64,000 bases of DNA from Nitrospirota bacterium (GCA_029858565.1 JAOUEV010000005.1:1-64000), one strand, 5' to 3'. Positions 1-8,975 are shown, counted from the stretch's first letter. Numbers and translations are program-made. The notes: generated from the sequence alone by a model not told the origin.

Positions 1-258
1 CAAATCAGAACCATATTTGATCAAAGAGAACCGATCATAAGGCTGATGATTCTAGAAATTGGTTCAAACAGTCGTCGGATCAGATTGCTAAGTCCGACAG
101 GCTCCTAGGGCTTGATTTTGCGGCTAAAGCTTACCAGTACCGCATGACACTACCGGAGCGGTCAGCAGGTCTTAAACGAGCATCGGGTGCGATTTCCGGG
201 GATATGGAACGTAGCGGGCAGGAACAACTACGAAAAAGTACGACAATTCTACGACAGT
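1..258. other. Left edge, no supported gene
   Basis: I see no convincing gene here. One + strand frame is open from about 21 to a TAA at 288-290 and has an ATG at 144, which would give a 48-residue basic peptide overlapping the tRNA terminator. It has no ribosome binding site and no family I recognise. It may be the decayed tail of a gene cut by the window edge or chance. Confidence 0.3.
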
Positions 259-294
259 CAAAAGAAAAGGAGCTACGGCTTTTGCCGTAACTCC
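259..294 (-). terminator. Terminator after tRNA-Glu
   Basis: Inverted arms GGAGCTACGGC and GCCGTAACTCC with a TTTT loop (one G-U pair). Read on the - strand the hairpin is followed by TTTTCTTTT. It lies just beyond the 3' end of the tRNA-Glu gene and probably ends the tRNA-Lys/tRNA-Glu transcript. Confidence 0.75.
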
Positions 295-304
295 ATGATT
301 TGAT

Positions 305-382
305 TGGCGTCCCCAGAGGGATTCGAACCCTCGTTATCGCCGTGAAAGGGCGGTGTCCTGGGCCGGGCTAGACGATGGGGAC
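305..382 (-). tRNA. tRNA-Glu (anticodon TTC)
   Basis: On the - strand a full cloverleaf can be drawn. The acceptor arm begins GTCCCCA and closes on TGGGGAC. The anticodon loop reads CTTTCAC with anticodon TTC (codon GAA). The T-arm holds GGTTCGAATCC. The discriminator is G and CCA is encoded at 305-307. It probably shares a transcript with the tRNA-Lys gene about 100 bases upstream. Confidence 0.95.
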
Positions 383-383
383 G

Positions 384-478
384 TGGTATTTCGGATTGTA
401 GATTTCGGATCGCGGATTTGTTCTTATCAATTCCTGCATACAATCCGAATTCCGCAATCTGCAATCCGAAATTGTAAC
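384..478. repeat. Inverted CGGATT-type repeat between tRNAs
   Basis: The spacer between the two tRNA genes is a long imperfect palindrome. The left half repeats TTTCGGATTGTAGATTTCGGAT and the right half carries its complement (ATACAATCCGAATTCCGCAAT, CAATCCGAAATT). The same ATTCCGCATTCCGA style of unit recurs at 30108-30138 and weakly at 12369-12394, so this looks like one family of dispersed intergenic repeats. It has no coding content. Confidence 0.65.
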
Positions 479-554
479 TGGTGAGCCGGCTGGGATTCGA
501 ACCCAGGACACCCGCCTTAAAAGGGCGGTGCTCTACCAACTGAGCTACCGGCCC
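479..554 (-). tRNA. tRNA-Lys (anticodon TTT)
   Basis: On the - strand the gene starts GGGCCGGTAGCTCAG. Its anticodon stem-loop is CCGCC-CTTTTAA-GGCGG with anticodon TTT (codon AAA). The T-arm contains GGTTCGAATCC, the acceptor 3' side is CCGGCTC, the discriminator is A and CCA is encoded at 479-481. Length is 76 nt. Confidence 0.95.
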
Positions 555-688
555 GCTTCACCTCACTGCAAGACGGTAATACTAACAGAGAACCGGTTGC
601 CCGTCAATAGAAAATCCCCGAACTCCCTGCAAAAAACGAAAATTGCCGGTGTGCAGGCACCAGCAGCTGCTTCCGTCCTGCGCGGTAC

Positions 689-2041
<1,353 letters not shown>

Positions 2042-2087
2042 ATGTTCAATTACTTCCTGCCGCCCGGCGTCTATCGCCGGCCGGCAG

Positions 2088-3665
2088 TTATATCTTGACC
2101 TGTTTTACCGAAAGCACGTTGGGGAGCTTCCGGATCTTGTCCATCACCGGCGCCGGGACCGCGCTGTCTATGCTGACCACGGACATGGCCCGCCCGCCCT
2201 GGGACTCCCTGCCGAACTGCATCCGCGCGATATTGATGCCGTTTTCGCCCATGAGCATGCCGATGCCGCCGATCACTCCCGGTTTGTCGTTATTCATGAG
2301 CACGAGCATGTCGCCATCAGGCACCGTTTCCATGGGGAAATTGTCCACCTGGATGATGCGCGGCTCTTTTTTGCTGTTCAGCGTGCCTGCTGCAGCGGTA
2401 TCCTTCCCGCCAGCCTTGATCCGCAGCGTGACGAGGCTCGTATACTCCGTCGTGTCGCGGGACGTGGAAACCTTCACTTCGATGCCCCGGTCCTTGGCGA
2501 TGAGCGGAGCATTCACATAGTTGACGTTCTCCTGGATCACCGGCGTGAGCAGTCCCTTGAGCGCCGCCAGGGTGATCGGCTCCTGCTTGAGCCCCGCCAC
2601 CTCGCCGCTGTATTCCACCACGACCTGCGTCAGGCCGCCCTCGGCCAACTGGCCGAGGAAGAGCCCCATACGCTCCGCCAGATTGATGTACGGCGAGAGC
2701 GTCGGAAGCTGGTCCGCAGGCACCGATGGGACGTTCACGGCGTTCCGCACGGTACCGGCGATGAGATAGTCCACGATCTGCTCGGCCACGGCCGTAGCCA
2801 CGTTCTCCTGGGCTTCACGCGTGGATGCGCCGAGGTGCGGCGTGGCGATGAAGTTCTCCAGCGTCAGGAGCGGGTGGTTCTCCGGCGGCTCCTTCTCGAA
2901 CACATCGAATGCCGCGGCGGCCACCTTGCCGCTCTTCAGGGCCTCGAAGAGGTCGCCTTCGTTCACGATCCCGCCGCGGGCGCAATTGATGATGCGCACG
3001 TTGTTCTTCATCTTGGCGATCGTGTCCTTGTTGATAAGGTTCGCGGTCTCCTTGGTCTTGGGCGTGTGCAGGGTGATAAAATCCGCGCGCTTCCAGATCG
3101 TCTCAAGATCAGCCAGCTCGATGCCCAGGGATTTCGCCTTCTCAGCTGAAATAAAAGGATCGAACGCCAGGATCTTCATGCCCATGGCTGCACAGCGGTT
3201 CGCGACCACGCCGCCGATGGCGCCGAGTCCCACGATGCCCAGGGTCTTGTCATAGAGCTCCACGCCCTCGAACTTCTTTTTCTCCCACTTGCCCGCTTTG
3301 AGCGAGGAGTAGGCCTGCGGGATCATGCGCGCGCAGGCGAAGATCATGCCGATGGTATGTTCGGCCGTCGTGACCGTGTTGCCGCCCGGGGTGTTCATCA
3401 CCACCACGCCCTTTTTGGTCGCCGCGGGAATCTCCACATTGTCCAGGCCGCTGCCGGCCCGGCCGATGACCTTGAGCTTCGCTGCCTTCTCCAGGAGCGC
3501 GGCGGTCACTTTCGTTGCCGAACGGATGATCAGTGCGTCATACTCACCGATCATCTTCTCGATCTCTTCCGCGCTCGTTTTGCTCCGGAACTCGACCTCG
3601 AGTCCGGCCTTTTTCAATATCTCGACCCCGTTGGCCGAGAGGTTATCGCTGATCAGCACCTTCAT
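2088..3665 (-). CDS. serA: D-3-phosphoglycerate dehydrogenase
   Basis: First step of serine synthesis: 3-phosphoglycerate + NAD+ to 3-phosphohydroxypyruvate, in the cytosol. The 525-residue length is that of the long SerA class. It has an N-terminal substrate/NAD catalytic region with the Rossmann motif GLGAIGG near 147, catalytic Arg in CARGG near 230, Glu in the DVFEKEPP region and His in HLGAST near 279. An intervening ASB domain and a C-terminal ACT domain (about 450-525, MLVLMNNDKPGVIG) for serine feedback complete it. Start ATG has AAGGAG upstream. It lies directly downstream of the aminotransferase gene, with a dispersed repeat in between. Confidence 0.96.
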   Translation of the reverse strand: MKVLISDNLSANGVEILKKAGLEVEFRSKTSAEEIEKMIGEYDALIIRSATKVTAALLEKAAKLKVIGRAGSGLDNVEIPAATKKGVVVMNTPGGNTVTTAEHTIGMIFACARMIPQAYSSLKAGKWEKKKFEGVELYDKTLGIVGLGAIGGVVANRCAAMGMKILAFDPFISAEKAKSLGIELADLETIWKRADFITLHTPKTKETANLINKDTIAKMKNNVRIINCARGGIVNEGDLFEALKSGKVAAAAFDVFEKEPPENHPLLTLENFIATPHLGASTREAQENVATAVAEQIVDYLIAGTVRNAVNVPSVPADQLPTLSPYINLAERMGLFLGQLAEGGLTQVVVEYSGEVAGLKQEPITLAALKGLLTPVIQENVNYVNAPLIAKDRGIEVKVSTSRDTTEYTSLVTLRIKAGGKDTAAAGTLNSKKEPRIIQVDNFPMETVPDGDMLVLMNNDKPGVIGGIGMLMGENGINIARMQFGRESQGGRAMSVVSIDSAVPAPVMDKIRKLPNVLSVKQVKI

Positions 3666-3687
3666 AGTTTCTCCTTAAAGGATGAGC

Positions 3688-3777
3688 AACCACAGATGAA
3701 CACTGATGAGATCAACTGCTAGGCCAAAGAATCCTAAAGGATCGGATTCTCGCCGTCATCTGCGTTAATCTCTGGTT
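3688..3777. repeat. Inverted CCACAGATGAACACTGATG-type repeat
   Basis: The spacer between serA and the aminotransferase begins AACCACAGATGAACACTGATG and ends TCATCTGCGTTAATCTCTGGTT, its imperfect reverse complement. Each arm is built from short degenerate ACAGATG/ACTGATG units. A related element is at 20941-21030 (CCACGGATTTACACGGAT) and a decayed one at about 56405-56490. Confidence 0.7.
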
Positions 3778-3786
3778 AAAAATTTA

Positions 3787-4923
3787 TTATTTCATCAAGA
3801 TCTCTTGCGCTGCCGCCACACCCGTTCCGAGCTTCACCGGATGGCCCAGTCCCTTGAGAACCATCTCGATACCCGCGACCGCGATGATCACATCAAAGGT
3901 GTCCGCGTATCCCAGGTGCGCAATACGGAAGACCTTGCCCTTAAGCTTGTCCTGGCCGCCCGCGCCGGTGATGCCGTACTTGACCCGCAGGTCCTTGTAG
4001 ATGGCCTGGCCGTCCACGCCCGCAGGAGCCTCGATGGCCGTGAGCGCGTTGCTCGGATTCTCCTTCGGGAAGATCTTGAGGTCCAGGGCCTTGACCGCCG
4101 CGCGGGTCGCCCTCGCCAGCCGGTCGTGCCGTGCGAACACCTTGTCAAGCCCCTCGGCCTGGAGCATCTTGATGCACTCGTTCAGCCCAATGATGAGCGT
4201 CACCGCGGAAGTGAAGTTCGTCTGGTTCTTGGCCAGGTTCTCGCGCTCTTTCTTGAAGTTAAAGTAGAACTTGGGCATCTTGGAACTTTCGTTCATTTTC
4301 CAGGCTTTGTCCGAGACCGAAACAAATGCGAGCCCGGGCGGAAGCATGACACCCTTCTGGGAGCCGCCGATCATGATGTCGATGCCCCACTCGTCGGTCC
4401 GGATATCATGCGCCACCAGCGCGCTGATGGCATCGACAACGAAGAGCGCATCGGTCTTTTTGACCACTGCGGCGAGCGCCTTCACGTCATGATACACGCC
4501 CGTAGACGTCTCGTTGGCCTGGACGAACACAGCCTTGATCTTCGGGTTCTTCTTGAGCGCCGCCTCGACAGTTTCCGGCTTCACGGCGTAGCCCCACTCC
4601 ACGGAGATCTCCTCGACCTTGACGCCGTAGGCCTGGCAGATCTTGGTCCATCGCTCGCCGAACTTTCCGCCGTTCACAACGATCACTTCGTCGCCGGGAT
4701 TCAGGAAGTTATTGACGGCGCCCACCATGCCGCCCGTACCGGTGGAGCAAAGGATCAGCACGTCATTCTTGGTCTGGTAAAGCCATTGCAGCCCCTTCTT
4801 CGCCGCGTCGAGCACCGGAACGAAATCCGGCGCACGGTGATGGATGATCGGCATGGCCATGGCCAGAAGCGCCTCTGGCGGAACTGGCGTGGGACCGGGG
4901 GCCAAGAGATATTTTTTCTGCAT
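3787..4923 (-). CDS. Class V aminotransferase, serine/alanine-glyoxylate type
   Basis: PLP-dependent class V aminotransferase of 378 residues in the AGXT/serine-pyruvate aminotransferase group. The PLP-binding Lys is K190 in GGSQKG. Asp in the VVDAIS segment near 164 pairs with the cofactor pyridine nitrogen, and the glycine-rich CSTGTGGM near 59-66 binds phosphate. The N-terminal LLAPGPTPVPP motif is typical. A GGAGG site precedes the ATG. The gene directly precedes serA, so it probably supplies the transamination step of serine synthesis in place of SerC, or interconverts serine and glyoxylate/glycine. The substrate is inferred from context and is not fixed by the sequence. Confidence 0.88.
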   Translation of the reverse strand: MQKKYLLAPGPTPVPPEALLAMAMPIIHHRAPDFVPVLDAAKKGLQWLYQTKNDVLILCSTGTGGMVGAVNNFLNPGDEVIVVNGGKFGERWTKICQAYGVKVEEISVEWGYAVKPETVEAALKKNPKIKAVFVQANETSTGVYHDVKALAAVVKKTDALFVVDAISALVAHDIRTDEWGIDIMIGGSQKGVMLPPGLAFVSVSDKAWKMNESSKMPKFYFNFKKERENLAKNQTNFTSAVTLIIGLNECIKMLQAEGLDKVFARHDRLARATRAAVKALDLKIFPKENPSNALTAIEAPAGVDGQAIYKDLRVKYGITGAGGQDKLKGKVFRIAHLGYADTFDVIIAVAGIEMVLKGLGHPVKLGTGVAAAQEILMK

Positions 4924-5337
4924 GGAAGTATCCTCCAGTTTCTGGGAACGTGGTTAATTTGGTTTATGTGATTGAACCGTTACGGTTTTTTGACGAAGAA
5001 AGATTATAGTCCCGCGGGGGCGGGACCTATGCCCGGGGTCGGCATGTCGCTGGGATATGTGGGGTGCCGCAACTGCTGCATGGTGATAGGGCCTCTCCGC
5101 GTTCGTGCGTTTCTGCGCATAAAGCTCCGAACTGTACCATGGTAAAGCGAAAATTGTCAAGAAAATAATCATGTTCTCCCATGCCGATGCGGGGGGATAG
5201 CGATCCCGTCGTGGACTTCCGGACACCTGCTCGGCCGGTGCCCCGGTGGCAACTCTCCTTAACATGATGAAACTTGTATTGCAAGACAAGGTGCGTTAAG
5301 ATGCGGTCGTATAAGGTGATACTATAAGCACACGAGT
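4924..5337. other. Divergent intergenic region, aminotransferase and bla-like gene
   Basis: This 414-base stretch holds the divergent promoters. On the - strand it contains a TTGACA/TACAGT promoter (5131-5160) and about 200 bases of leader. The leader includes a GTCCCGC-CCCC-GCGGGAC hairpin near 5008-5025 followed by TATAATCTTTCTT, which could be an attenuator. I recognised no known riboswitch class. On the + strand I see no clear -35/-10 pair for the gene starting at 5338. Confidence 0.45.
5131..5160 (-). promoter_or_regulatory. Sigma70-type promoter for aminotransferase-serA-purA
   Basis: On the - strand TTGACA (5155-5160) is followed after 18 bases by TACAGT (5131-5136). The transcript would run into the aminotransferase gene at 4923 and probably on through serA and purA. 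Confidence 0.6.
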
Positions 5338-6366
5338 ATGGAAAGAAGACCCAAGAACATATCAATAAGTCGGTCGCTGATCATCATCCTGGTGACCTGC
5401 GCTTTTGCACTGGGCATATTCATCGGCAGAGGATCGTGGCTCTTCGGTACGGGGGAATCCCGCGTCGACGGTCCTTTTCAGTTCTCCTCTGAGGATTTCC
5501 GCTATATCCGCCAGTCCCTGCAGCAGGAGTCAACACCGGAGGGGAAGAAAAAACGGGAACTGAAGCCGTTCCGCTACAAGGTTAATGCGCTCATCGAGCA
5601 AAAAGTGGCAGAGGAGTCGGCCAGCTCGATCTCTGTATATTTTCGCGACCTGGACAACGGGAACCGCTTCGGTATCAGAGAGCAGGACCTGTTCTCTCCC
5701 GAGAACCAGCTTAAGCTGCCGTTGCTGATCGCCTATTTCAAGTGGGCCGAGGCAACTCCGCTGGTTCTCAGGAAGAAACTGACCTTCACGGCGCCGGAGC
5801 GGTCAAAATACCGGTTCCTGACCCCGCCGAGCACCATCCAGCAGGGCACCGCATACAGCGTGAACGACCTCCTCTTCAGGATGATCGCCTACGGGGACAA
5901 TGACGCCTATTCCCTGCTCGCTGCGAATCTCCCGCCAAAACGGCTCCAGACCATCAACAAGGACCTCTACGTCAATTACGACCCCTCCAAGAAGGAGGAT
6001 TTCCTCTCGCTCAGCTCCTACGCGTCATTCTTCCGGGTCCTGTTCAACGCGTCCTATCTTTCCGAGGAAATGTCGGAGAAGGCCCTTCGCTATCTAACCC
6101 GCTCATCGTTCAAGAAGGGAATGGCATCGGCCGTTCCTCCGGAGATCGAAGTGGCGAACAAGGCTGGCGAGCGGACCATCGGTAGCGCATCGGGACAGGA
6201 GATCATGCAGCTTCATGAGTTCGGCATCATCTATCACCCGCGCAGACCGTTCCTGCTCGGGATCACTGCGCGGGGAGCGGACTACGATCAGCTCGTAACG
6301 GTCATTCGCGATATTACACGCCTGATCTATGAGGAAGTGGAGACGCAAACGGGCGAGGAATTGTAG
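5338..6366 (+). CDS. Membrane-anchored class A beta-lactamase-fold protein, active-site Ser lost
   Basis: 342 residues with a short cytosolic tail, one membrane segment (about 14-30) and an exported domain of the class A beta-lactamase/serine hydrolase fold. The three family motifs can be located but are altered. The SxxK position in LFSPENQLKLPL reads N123-Q-L-K126, so Asn (codon AAC) replaces the nucleophile. The SDN loop reads G186-D-N in AYGDNDAYSLL. KTG is K275-A-G in NKAGE. Known relatives have Ser at the first motif, so this copy should not acylate beta-lactams. I infer a peptidoglycan-binding or regulatory pseudoenzyme. It is convergent with the DUF1573 gene. The ribosome binding site is weak. 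Confidence 0.75.
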   Translation: MERRPKNISISRSLIIILVTCAFALGIFIGRGSWLFGTGESRVDGPFQFSSEDFRYIRQSLQQESTPEGKKKRELKPFRYKVNALIEQKVAEESASSISVYFRDLDNGNRFGIREQDLFSPENQLKLPLLIAYFKWAEATPLVLRKKLTFTAPERSKYRFLTPPSTIQQGTAYSVNDLLFRMIAYGDNDAYSLLAANLPPKRLQTINKDLYVNYDPSKKEDFLSLSSYASFFRVLFNASYLSEEMSEKALRYLTRSSFKKGMASAVPPEIEVANKAGERTIGSASGQEIMQLHEFGIIYHPRRPFLLGITARGADYDQLVTVIRDITRLIYEEVETQTGEEL

Positions 6367-6416
6367 CGGGACCATTCACGTGCCGGACAGGTTATGCGCG
6401 TCGGAATCCCGCCGCT

Positions 6417-6797
6417 TTAGGGAGTGATACGGAGTGCTACTGAAAGCGATACGACCGGTGCCGTCGAATCATTGGAGTGAATGGCGACATGTTTGGTCAG
6501 ATTGCCGGAACGGCCGCTCGTATCCACGGTCACTTTTACCTGCGCTGTAGCACCCGGCGCAATCCGCTCGGAGCTGACCAGCCCCGCAGTGCACCCTCAG
6601 GAGGCGCTGACCTTCCGGATCACCAGCTCGCCGGTACCGTCGTTTCTGATCAGGAAGAGGTGCTCCAGCTTATCCCCGGCCTTTACCGCCCCAAAATCAT
6701 AGCGCACTTCCGGCACGTAGATACGCGGGCCGGACGGCGCTCCGGCCCAGAGTACGGCAGGAACCAATACCATCAAAAGCAATACCCATCGCCTCAT
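6417..6797 (-). CDS. DUF1573 protein, candidate selenoprotein with in-frame TGA (Sec67)
   Basis: ATG at 6797 has GGAGG nine bases upstream. The product starts with a signal peptide (about 1-21) and then the DUF1573 pattern YDFGAVKAGDKLEHLFLIRN. The first 66 codons end KVSAS, a TGA follows (6597-6599), and the same frame then continues GCTAGLVSSERIAPG for 59 more codons to TAA at 6417. The family consensus here is SCGCT, so TGA stands exactly at the first Cys. The post-TGA part keeps the PGxxxxVxVTxDTSGRxGNLxKxxxIxSND pattern. With a SECIS-like hairpin just after TGA, I read this as Sec67 in a 126-residue exported redox or metal-binding protein. A recent Cys-to-stop mutation is the alternative. 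Confidence 0.72.
6569..6586 (-). promoter_or_regulatory. Bacterial SECIS-like hairpin
   Basis: Reading the - strand from the base after TGA, bases 11-28 form a 7-bp stem CGGGGCU/AGCUCCG (one G-U pair) closed by the tetraloop GGUC. The loop starts 18 bases after the TGA with G-G. Bacterial SECIS elements are known to sit immediately downstream of UGA with a G-containing apical loop, and the E. coli fdhF element exposes a GGUC loop to SelB. The hairpin lies inside the coding region, as expected for bacteria. Confidence 0.65.
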
Positions 6798-6897
6798 AAA
6801 CAGCGGCCTCCGAAAGATATTTACCCCGTTCCGCTGCGTCCTGCAGGGGAAACGTCGGCGTTGCCGATCGAGAAGCACGGCGCGCTCCCGGCCTATA

Positions 6898-7602
6898 TCA
6901 GATGCCCATCTTCTTCTGTTCAATGACCCGGGCGAGCTCGTTGCGCAGGATAAGACCTTTTTCGATAAGAATGGCGGAGAGAGCTTCGATGACGATCCTT
7001 TGTGTCTTTACATCATTCCGGAGTTTTTCGAGGTCCTGCAGTTGCTGTGCCTGCTGCTGCTGCTGGTTCCATTCGGCCGTGGCAAAGTCGGGGATCTCGC
7101 GAACAAGCTCCATTTTACCCGAGGTCTTGGTGGTCTCGCGGAACGACGGCACGTCCTTGCGTGTCACCGGCTCGTTATCGTAATACTTCCTGATCGCGTC
7201 CTTGATCTCCGATGCCATGGAAAGGACCGGTTTGATGGTCATCCCGGTATTAAAGCGGATATTATCCATGGTGTCGATATCCATGGGATCGGACATGGCA
7301 AGCGTCAACGACTTCCCGTCCTTTTTCACCGGCATGACGCCGAATTTCTTGGCGATCTCCGGTTTAAGGAGATTGACCGTATCCGCGGGGATCTCCGGAT
7401 CGAAGAGGTTCACATAGGGGATATGCAGTTTCTCGGCGATGACCCGGGCGATATCCTCTTCCCGAGCGAACTCGAGCTCCACGATGATCGATCCCAGCTT
7501 GCCGCCCCAGTTCCGCTGATGGGAAAGCGCCGCCTCAAGCTGAAAATCGTCTATCAGGCCGGCTTCCTTCATCAGGTCGCCCAATTTTTTTCGTTCTGCC
7601 AT
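6898..7602 (-). CDS. Stand-alone MshEN (GspE/PilB N-terminal) domain protein
   Basis: 234 residues. Residues 5-150 match the N-terminal domain of type II secretion/type IV pilus assembly ATPases. The c-di-GMP-type MshEN signature is visible as KLGDLMKEAGLIDDFQLEAAL..Q followed by IVELEFAREEDIARVIAEKLHIPYVNL. No Walker A or ATPase domain follows. The C-terminal third is a Q/E-rich probable coiled coil (QQQQQAQQLQDLEKL) ending in a second amphipathic helix. MshEN domains are known to bind c-di-GMP in some ATPases, so this may be a diffusible c-di-GMP receptor or pilus adaptor. It may be cotranscribed with the DUF1573 gene, 100 bases downstream. Confidence 0.8.
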   Translation of the reverse strand: MAERKKLGDLMKEAGLIDDFQLEAALSHQRNWGGKLGSIIVELEFAREEDIARVIAEKLHIPYVNLFDPEIPADTVNLLKPEIAKKFGVMPVKKDGKSLTLAMSDPMDIDTMDNIRFNTGMTIKPVLSMASEIKDAIRKYYDNEPVTRKDVPSFRETTKTSGKMELVREIPDFATAEWNQQQQQAQQLQDLEKLRNDVKTQRIVIEALSAILIEKGLILRNELARVIEQKKMGI

Positions 7603-7711
7603 GGTTTCCCTTTTCCTCCAAGGCTGTTCCCGCCGCTCAACTTGCTGAATTATATGCTACAGAGTCTCCTGATGTCAAATATTTTCCGACAGTTGCAGCA
7701 CGTCTGGTTCC

Positions 7712-8497
7712 CTAGGGCATCGATCGTTCAGGCAGCGCCTGTACTGTCCTATTCCCCGCCAGGGCGAGATGGCGCCATGCTACATTTCCCAGGGATGCCA
7801 TGAGGCTTGCTTTGATCCCCGGATGCTCCCGCTCCCATATATCAAGTTGTTTCTTGATGGCCACCCGCTTCTGGTCAGGATCACCGCAGGAAGGACAGGC
7901 GCAACAGGTCACGGGAAATCCGGCGGCCGAGACAAAGGCGACAATGGTAGATTCAGGCACGTACATCAGCGGCCTGATCACGATATTCCGCCCGTCATCT
8001 GAACGCAGGAGCGGGGCCATGGCCTTGATCGTTCCGTTAAAGAGCTGGTTCAGCAGGAGGGTCTCGATGAAATCGTCACGGTGATGGCCAAGAGCTATTT
8101 TTGTGCATCCCAGCGACACGGCACGGGTATAGAGCACCCCCCGTCGAAGACGCGAGCAGAGAGCACAGGGTGTTTCTTCCGGGGTCAGCTTTTCAAGCAG
8201 CAGTTCGTGGATCGGCGCATGGACCTCTTGCCAGGAATAGCCATACTGTTTTGTGTACGCCTCGATAAGGCTGGTCTGGAACCCGGGAAAACCGGGATGG
8301 ACCGTAACGGCTACCAGGTCGAAGCGTATAGGCGCCCGCCGCCGGAGCAGCTCGAGAATATGCAGGAGCGTCCAGCTGTCCTTGCCCCCGGAGAGCGCGA
8401 CCAGGACCCGGTCTCCGTCCTCGATCATGCTGAAATCGCCGATGGCCTTGCCTGTGAGCGATCGCAGATGATGCTCCTGACGTTCAAGTTCCTTCAT
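7712..8497 (-). CDS. ttcA: TtcA-family tRNA 2-thiocytidine synthetase
   Basis: 261 residues of the PP-loop ATPase family that thiolates tRNA. The ATP pyrophosphatase loop is SGGKDS at 36-41. Cys111 and Cys114 of the CxxC motif (CALC), the GHHRDDFIETLLLN segment near 135-148 and a distal CCACPSC cluster near 200 provide Fe-S cluster ligands typical of TtcA/TtuA. TtcA makes s2C32 in tRNA with cysteine-derived sulfur. Some group members modify U54 instead, so the target base is less certain than the chemistry. Confidence 0.85.
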   Translation of the reverse strand: MKELERQEHHLRSLTGKAIGDFSMIEDGDRVLVALSGGKDSWTLLHILELLRRRAPIRFDLVAVTVHPGFPGFQTSLIEAYTKQYGYSWQEVHAPIHELLLEKLTPEETPCALCSRLRRGVLYTRAVSLGCTKIALGHHRDDFIETLLLNQLFNGTIKAMAPLLRSDDGRNIVIRPLMYVPESTIVAFVSAAGFPVTCCACPSCGDPDQKRVAIKKQLDIWEREHPGIKASLMASLGNVAWRHLALAGNRTVQALPERSMP

Positions 8498-8566
8498 AAA
8501 GCAATTTAAGTCGCGCCGCCGGCTGTTGTCAAGCCCCTATCAAGAAGATGGTCCCCCCCTGAACAG

Positions 8567-8596
8567 AAAAGCCTCCGGCTGATACCGGAGGCTTTT
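8567..8596. terminator. Intrinsic terminator, bidirectional
   Basis: AAAAGCCTCCGG-CTGATA-CCGGAGGCTTTT: a perfect 12-base inverted repeat with A/T tails on both sides. It sits after the end of the basic zinc protein gene on the - strand and upstream of ttcA's 3' neighbour, so it can end transcripts from either side. Confidence 0.85.
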
Positions 8597-8618
8597 AAAG
8601 AACACGCTTTTCCGTTGT

Positions 8619-8975
8619 TTACCGTCTTTTCTTCGCTGCTTTCCTGGCTGATTTTTTCTTTGCTGTTTTTTTAGCGGGCTTCTTCTTTGTTTTTTTCGCT
8701 GTTTTCTTTACAGCTTTTTTCGCAGCCTTTTTCTTTGCCGGTTTCTTCTTCGCTTTCTTTACGGACTTCTTCGCGGCCTTCTTCTTTACCGGTTTCTTTT
8801 TCGTCTTCGCCGCAGGCTTTTTGGCCGTTCCCGCGGGAGCAGCGGAAGCCCCCAGTTCAGCCGTTTCCACGCCGCAGCAGTAAATGGGCTCCTCGTACAC
8901 ATCACCCGTTCTGGTCACATCGATACGTCTTCCGCACACCTTGCACTCATACTGCACAATCCTCTCGGTATCCAT
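8619..8975 (-). CDS. Zinc-knuckle protein with histone H1-like Lys/Ala tail
   Basis: 118 residues from the ATG at 8975, chosen because AAGGAGG lies just upstream. The N-terminal 45 residues carry CxVCGRR...YCCG, a desulfoferrodoxin/rubredoxin-like zinc or iron knuckle. From about residue 60 to the end the protein is almost entirely KKP/AKK repeats, like histone H1-type bacterial DNA-compaction proteins. The likely role is a DNA- or RNA-binding nucleoid protein with a metal knuckle, inferred from composition. The low-complexity tail makes alignment beyond the knuckle unreliable. It has its own terminator downstream at 8567-8596. Confidence 0.7.
   Translation of the reverse strand: MDTERIVQYECKVCGRRIDVTRTGDVYEEPIYCCGVETAELGASAAPAGTAKKPAAKTKKKPVKKKAAKKSVKKAKKKPAKKKAAKKAVKKTAKKTKKKPAKKTAKKKSARKAAKKRR

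Noticed and set aside
1..290. Integrase or phage remnant next to tRNA-Glu
   Set aside because: The open frame has no integrase motif, and no attachment-site duplication of the tRNA 3' end was seen in the window.
384..478. CRISPR-like array in the tRNA spacer and other repeat-rich gaps
   Set aside because: The repeats are degenerate inverted units, not identical direct repeats with spacers, and no cas genes are present.
6477..6926. 149-residue + strand frame across the DUF1573 gene
   Set aside because: It is antisense to the DUF1573 gene, has no ribosome binding site and no family likeness. The - strand reading has a signal peptide, a good start and a domain match on both sides of the TGA.
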